Shown piece by piece: positions 43,250-44,085 of a stretch of DNA of 44,085 nucleotides. Numbering within the stretch: position 1 is the stretch's first letter; every line of letters begins with the position of its first letter. This stretch comes from Actinomadura rubrisoli (GTDB lineage: Bacteria > Actinomycetota > Actinomycetes > Streptosporangiales > Streptosporangiaceae), in assembly GCF_004349215.1 (NCBI RefSeq), contig NZ_SMKU01000033.1, positions 1-44,085 on the forward strand, given 5' to 3'. Position numbers and translations under genes: made by a program. Under the pieces are notes generated by a model. That model saw only the letters and a program-made list of their open reading frames with translations. It ran no database searches and was not told where the DNA came from.

Positions 43250-43897
43250 TTAGCGCTCGGTGCTTTCGAGGGCGTTGACGATGTGGGCGGCAACCGACTG
43301 CGGGGAGCCGGCGGCGTCCGGGTCGTAGGGCTGACCGAATTCGGCGCGCACTCGTTCCAGCAGGCCGGTCGCGGTCCCGGGGGGATAGACAGTGGTCACG
43401 CGCACGTTGTTTGGGGCCTCTTCCTCGCGCAGCGAGTCGGCCAACTCGCGCAAGGCGGCCTTGCTGGCCGCGTAGGCCGACCAGCGCGGTACCGCGTGCA
43501 CCCCGGGCGCGGCGTTGATGAAGATCACATGCCCGGCGGCCGCACGCAGTGCCGGGAGCAGCAGCCGGGTGAGCTCAGCGGCCGCCACGACGTTGACCGT
43601 CAACACGTCCTGCCACATCGCATACGGTGTGTCGGCGACGGACGCGACCGGTGCGACCGCGGCGTTGTGCACCAGCCCATCGAGGTGTTCGACGTCCCCG
43701 ACCAGCCCCGCCAGCGCCTCTGGACGCCGTAGATCCGCGGCGACCCACCGCACGACACGTGGGAAGCTGACGGCCAGATCCTCCAGCCTCGCCGCGTCTC
43801 GTCCCAGGGCGATGATCTGGTGGCCACGCTCGTGCAGTTCGCCGACGATCGCCGCTCCGATACCACCGTTGGCCCCTGTCACCAAAACAGTGCGCAT
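43250..43897 (-). CDS. Short-chain dehydrogenase/reductase (SDR)
   Basis: The protein has 215 aa. The NAD(P)-binding motif TGANGGIG follows the first strand (residues 6-13). AADLRRPEALAGL and the NAA motif (VHNAAVAP) come next. The active-site region is INAAPGVHAVPRWSAYAASK, with Tyr and Lys in YxxxK order, and the later VYPPGTATGLLERV is also typical. It is a cytoplasmic oxidoreductase of unknown substrate and slightly shorter than average for the family. ATG 43897 gives the usual distance to the glycine motif; an ATG four codons earlier is possible. Neither has a clear ribosome-binding site. It lies 36 bp downstream of a TetR-type gene on the same strand. Confidence 0.88.
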   Translation of the reverse strand: MRTVLVTGANGGIGAAIVGELHERGHQIIALGRDAARLEDLAVSFPRVVRWVAADLRRPEALAGLVGDVEHLDGLVHNAAVAPVASVADTPYAMWQDVLTVNVVAAAELTRLLLPALRAAAGHVIFINAAPGVHAVPRWSAYAASKAALRELADSLREEEAPNNVRVTTVYPPGTATGLLERVRAEFGQPYDPDAAGSPQSVAAHIVNALESTER

Positions 43898-43933
43898 GAC
43901 AGGGAGCATCGCATTCGCACGTCTAGGCCCTGC

Positions 43934-44085
43934 TCAGGGCGTTAGCAGGGCGTCGAGTTCGGCTGTGAAGAGTTGGGCGGGGTCGAATCCCATTCCGGTG
44001 AAGTGGCCGGCCAGTTCCAGGGACAGGACGCCGTGTAGCCGGGTCCAGAAACTCAGGGCCTGGTGGAGGGCGGCGGGTGGGGCGG
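43934..44085 (-). CDS. TetR-family regulator, C-terminal end only
   Basis: About 50 residues are in the window, ending at a TGA at 43936-43934. They include FWTRLHGVLSLELAGHFTGM, then GFDPAQLFTAELDALLTP, the end of the C-terminal domain of a TetR subgroup (WHG-type). The DNA-binding domain lies beyond the right edge. It precedes the SDR gene and probably shares its transcript. Confidence 0.75.
   Translation of the reverse strand, partial: APPAALHQALSFWTRLHGVLSLELAGHFTGMGFDPAQLFTAELDALLTP

Noticed and set aside
1..44085. tRNA, rRNA, CRISPR arrays, transposase genes
   Set aside because: None could be recognised; the short direct repeats present are not CRISPR-like and no transposase motif was seen.

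Overview
The window is very GC-rich DNA with actinomycete gene types: DUF574 SAM methyltransferase, XRE/DUF5753 regulators, an F420-type luciferase-like oxidoreductase, an ECF sigma factor with a CU044_5270-type partner, and a helicase-associated (XPB N-terminal-like) protein. A filamentous actinomycete, perhaps of the Streptosporangiales/Thermomonosporaceae, fits best, but the genus cannot be fixed from the sequence alone.

Region 1 (1-24134, all on the minus strand) is dominated by a Tc (toxin complex, ABC-type) locus. Read in the direction of transcription it holds a fused TcB-TcC (SpvB + Rhs, 2618 aa) with an unrecognised C-terminal effector, a TcA split into an N-terminal (2232 aa) and a C-terminal (1072 aa) gene, and two tandem paralogues of about 720 aa. 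Each paralogue is built from 14 W-x(4)-G-x-P repeats, as expected for a pair of seven-bladed lectin-like beta-propellers. The genes overlap or lie within 80 bp of each other and have one candidate promoter at 24191-24219. None has a signal peptide and no lysis or secretion gene is adjacent. The 3' part of a helicase-associated gene closes the left edge.

Region 2 (24570-27691, plus strand) is a small operon: a secreted metallophosphoesterase, a strong hairpin, an MFS transporter interrupted by a one-base frameshift, and a membrane-anchored PD40/TolB-like propeller.

Region 3 (27799-31632, minus strand) holds signalling genes: a class III cyclase-like protein coupled to a 32-aa peptide, an unknown HTH-like protein, an XRE/DUF5753 regulator and a DUF574 methyltransferase.

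Region 4 (31981-36186) holds two divergent enzyme/TetR pairs, each with a visible operator. One operator is a perfect 50-bp inverted repeat. Between the pairs lies a chimeric pseudogene (DUF4760-like plus histidine kinase).

Region 5 (36296-39461, minus strand) has an ECF sigma factor with its partner protein, and a chain of four small unknown genes with tandem perfect hairpins.

Region 6 (39656-42837) has an intact XRE/TPR regulator followed by a DUF218-type gene. That gene is interrupted by about 1.4 kb of visibly lower-GC DNA flanked by 12-bp direct repeats. The insert carries a PCMT-like methyltransferase preceded by a 25-aa Lys/Pro-rich peptide gene, and ends in a 138-bp partial copy of the XRE gene. 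Further remnants of a second copy of the module follow. The right edge holds an SDR oxidoreductase and the end of a TetR regulator.
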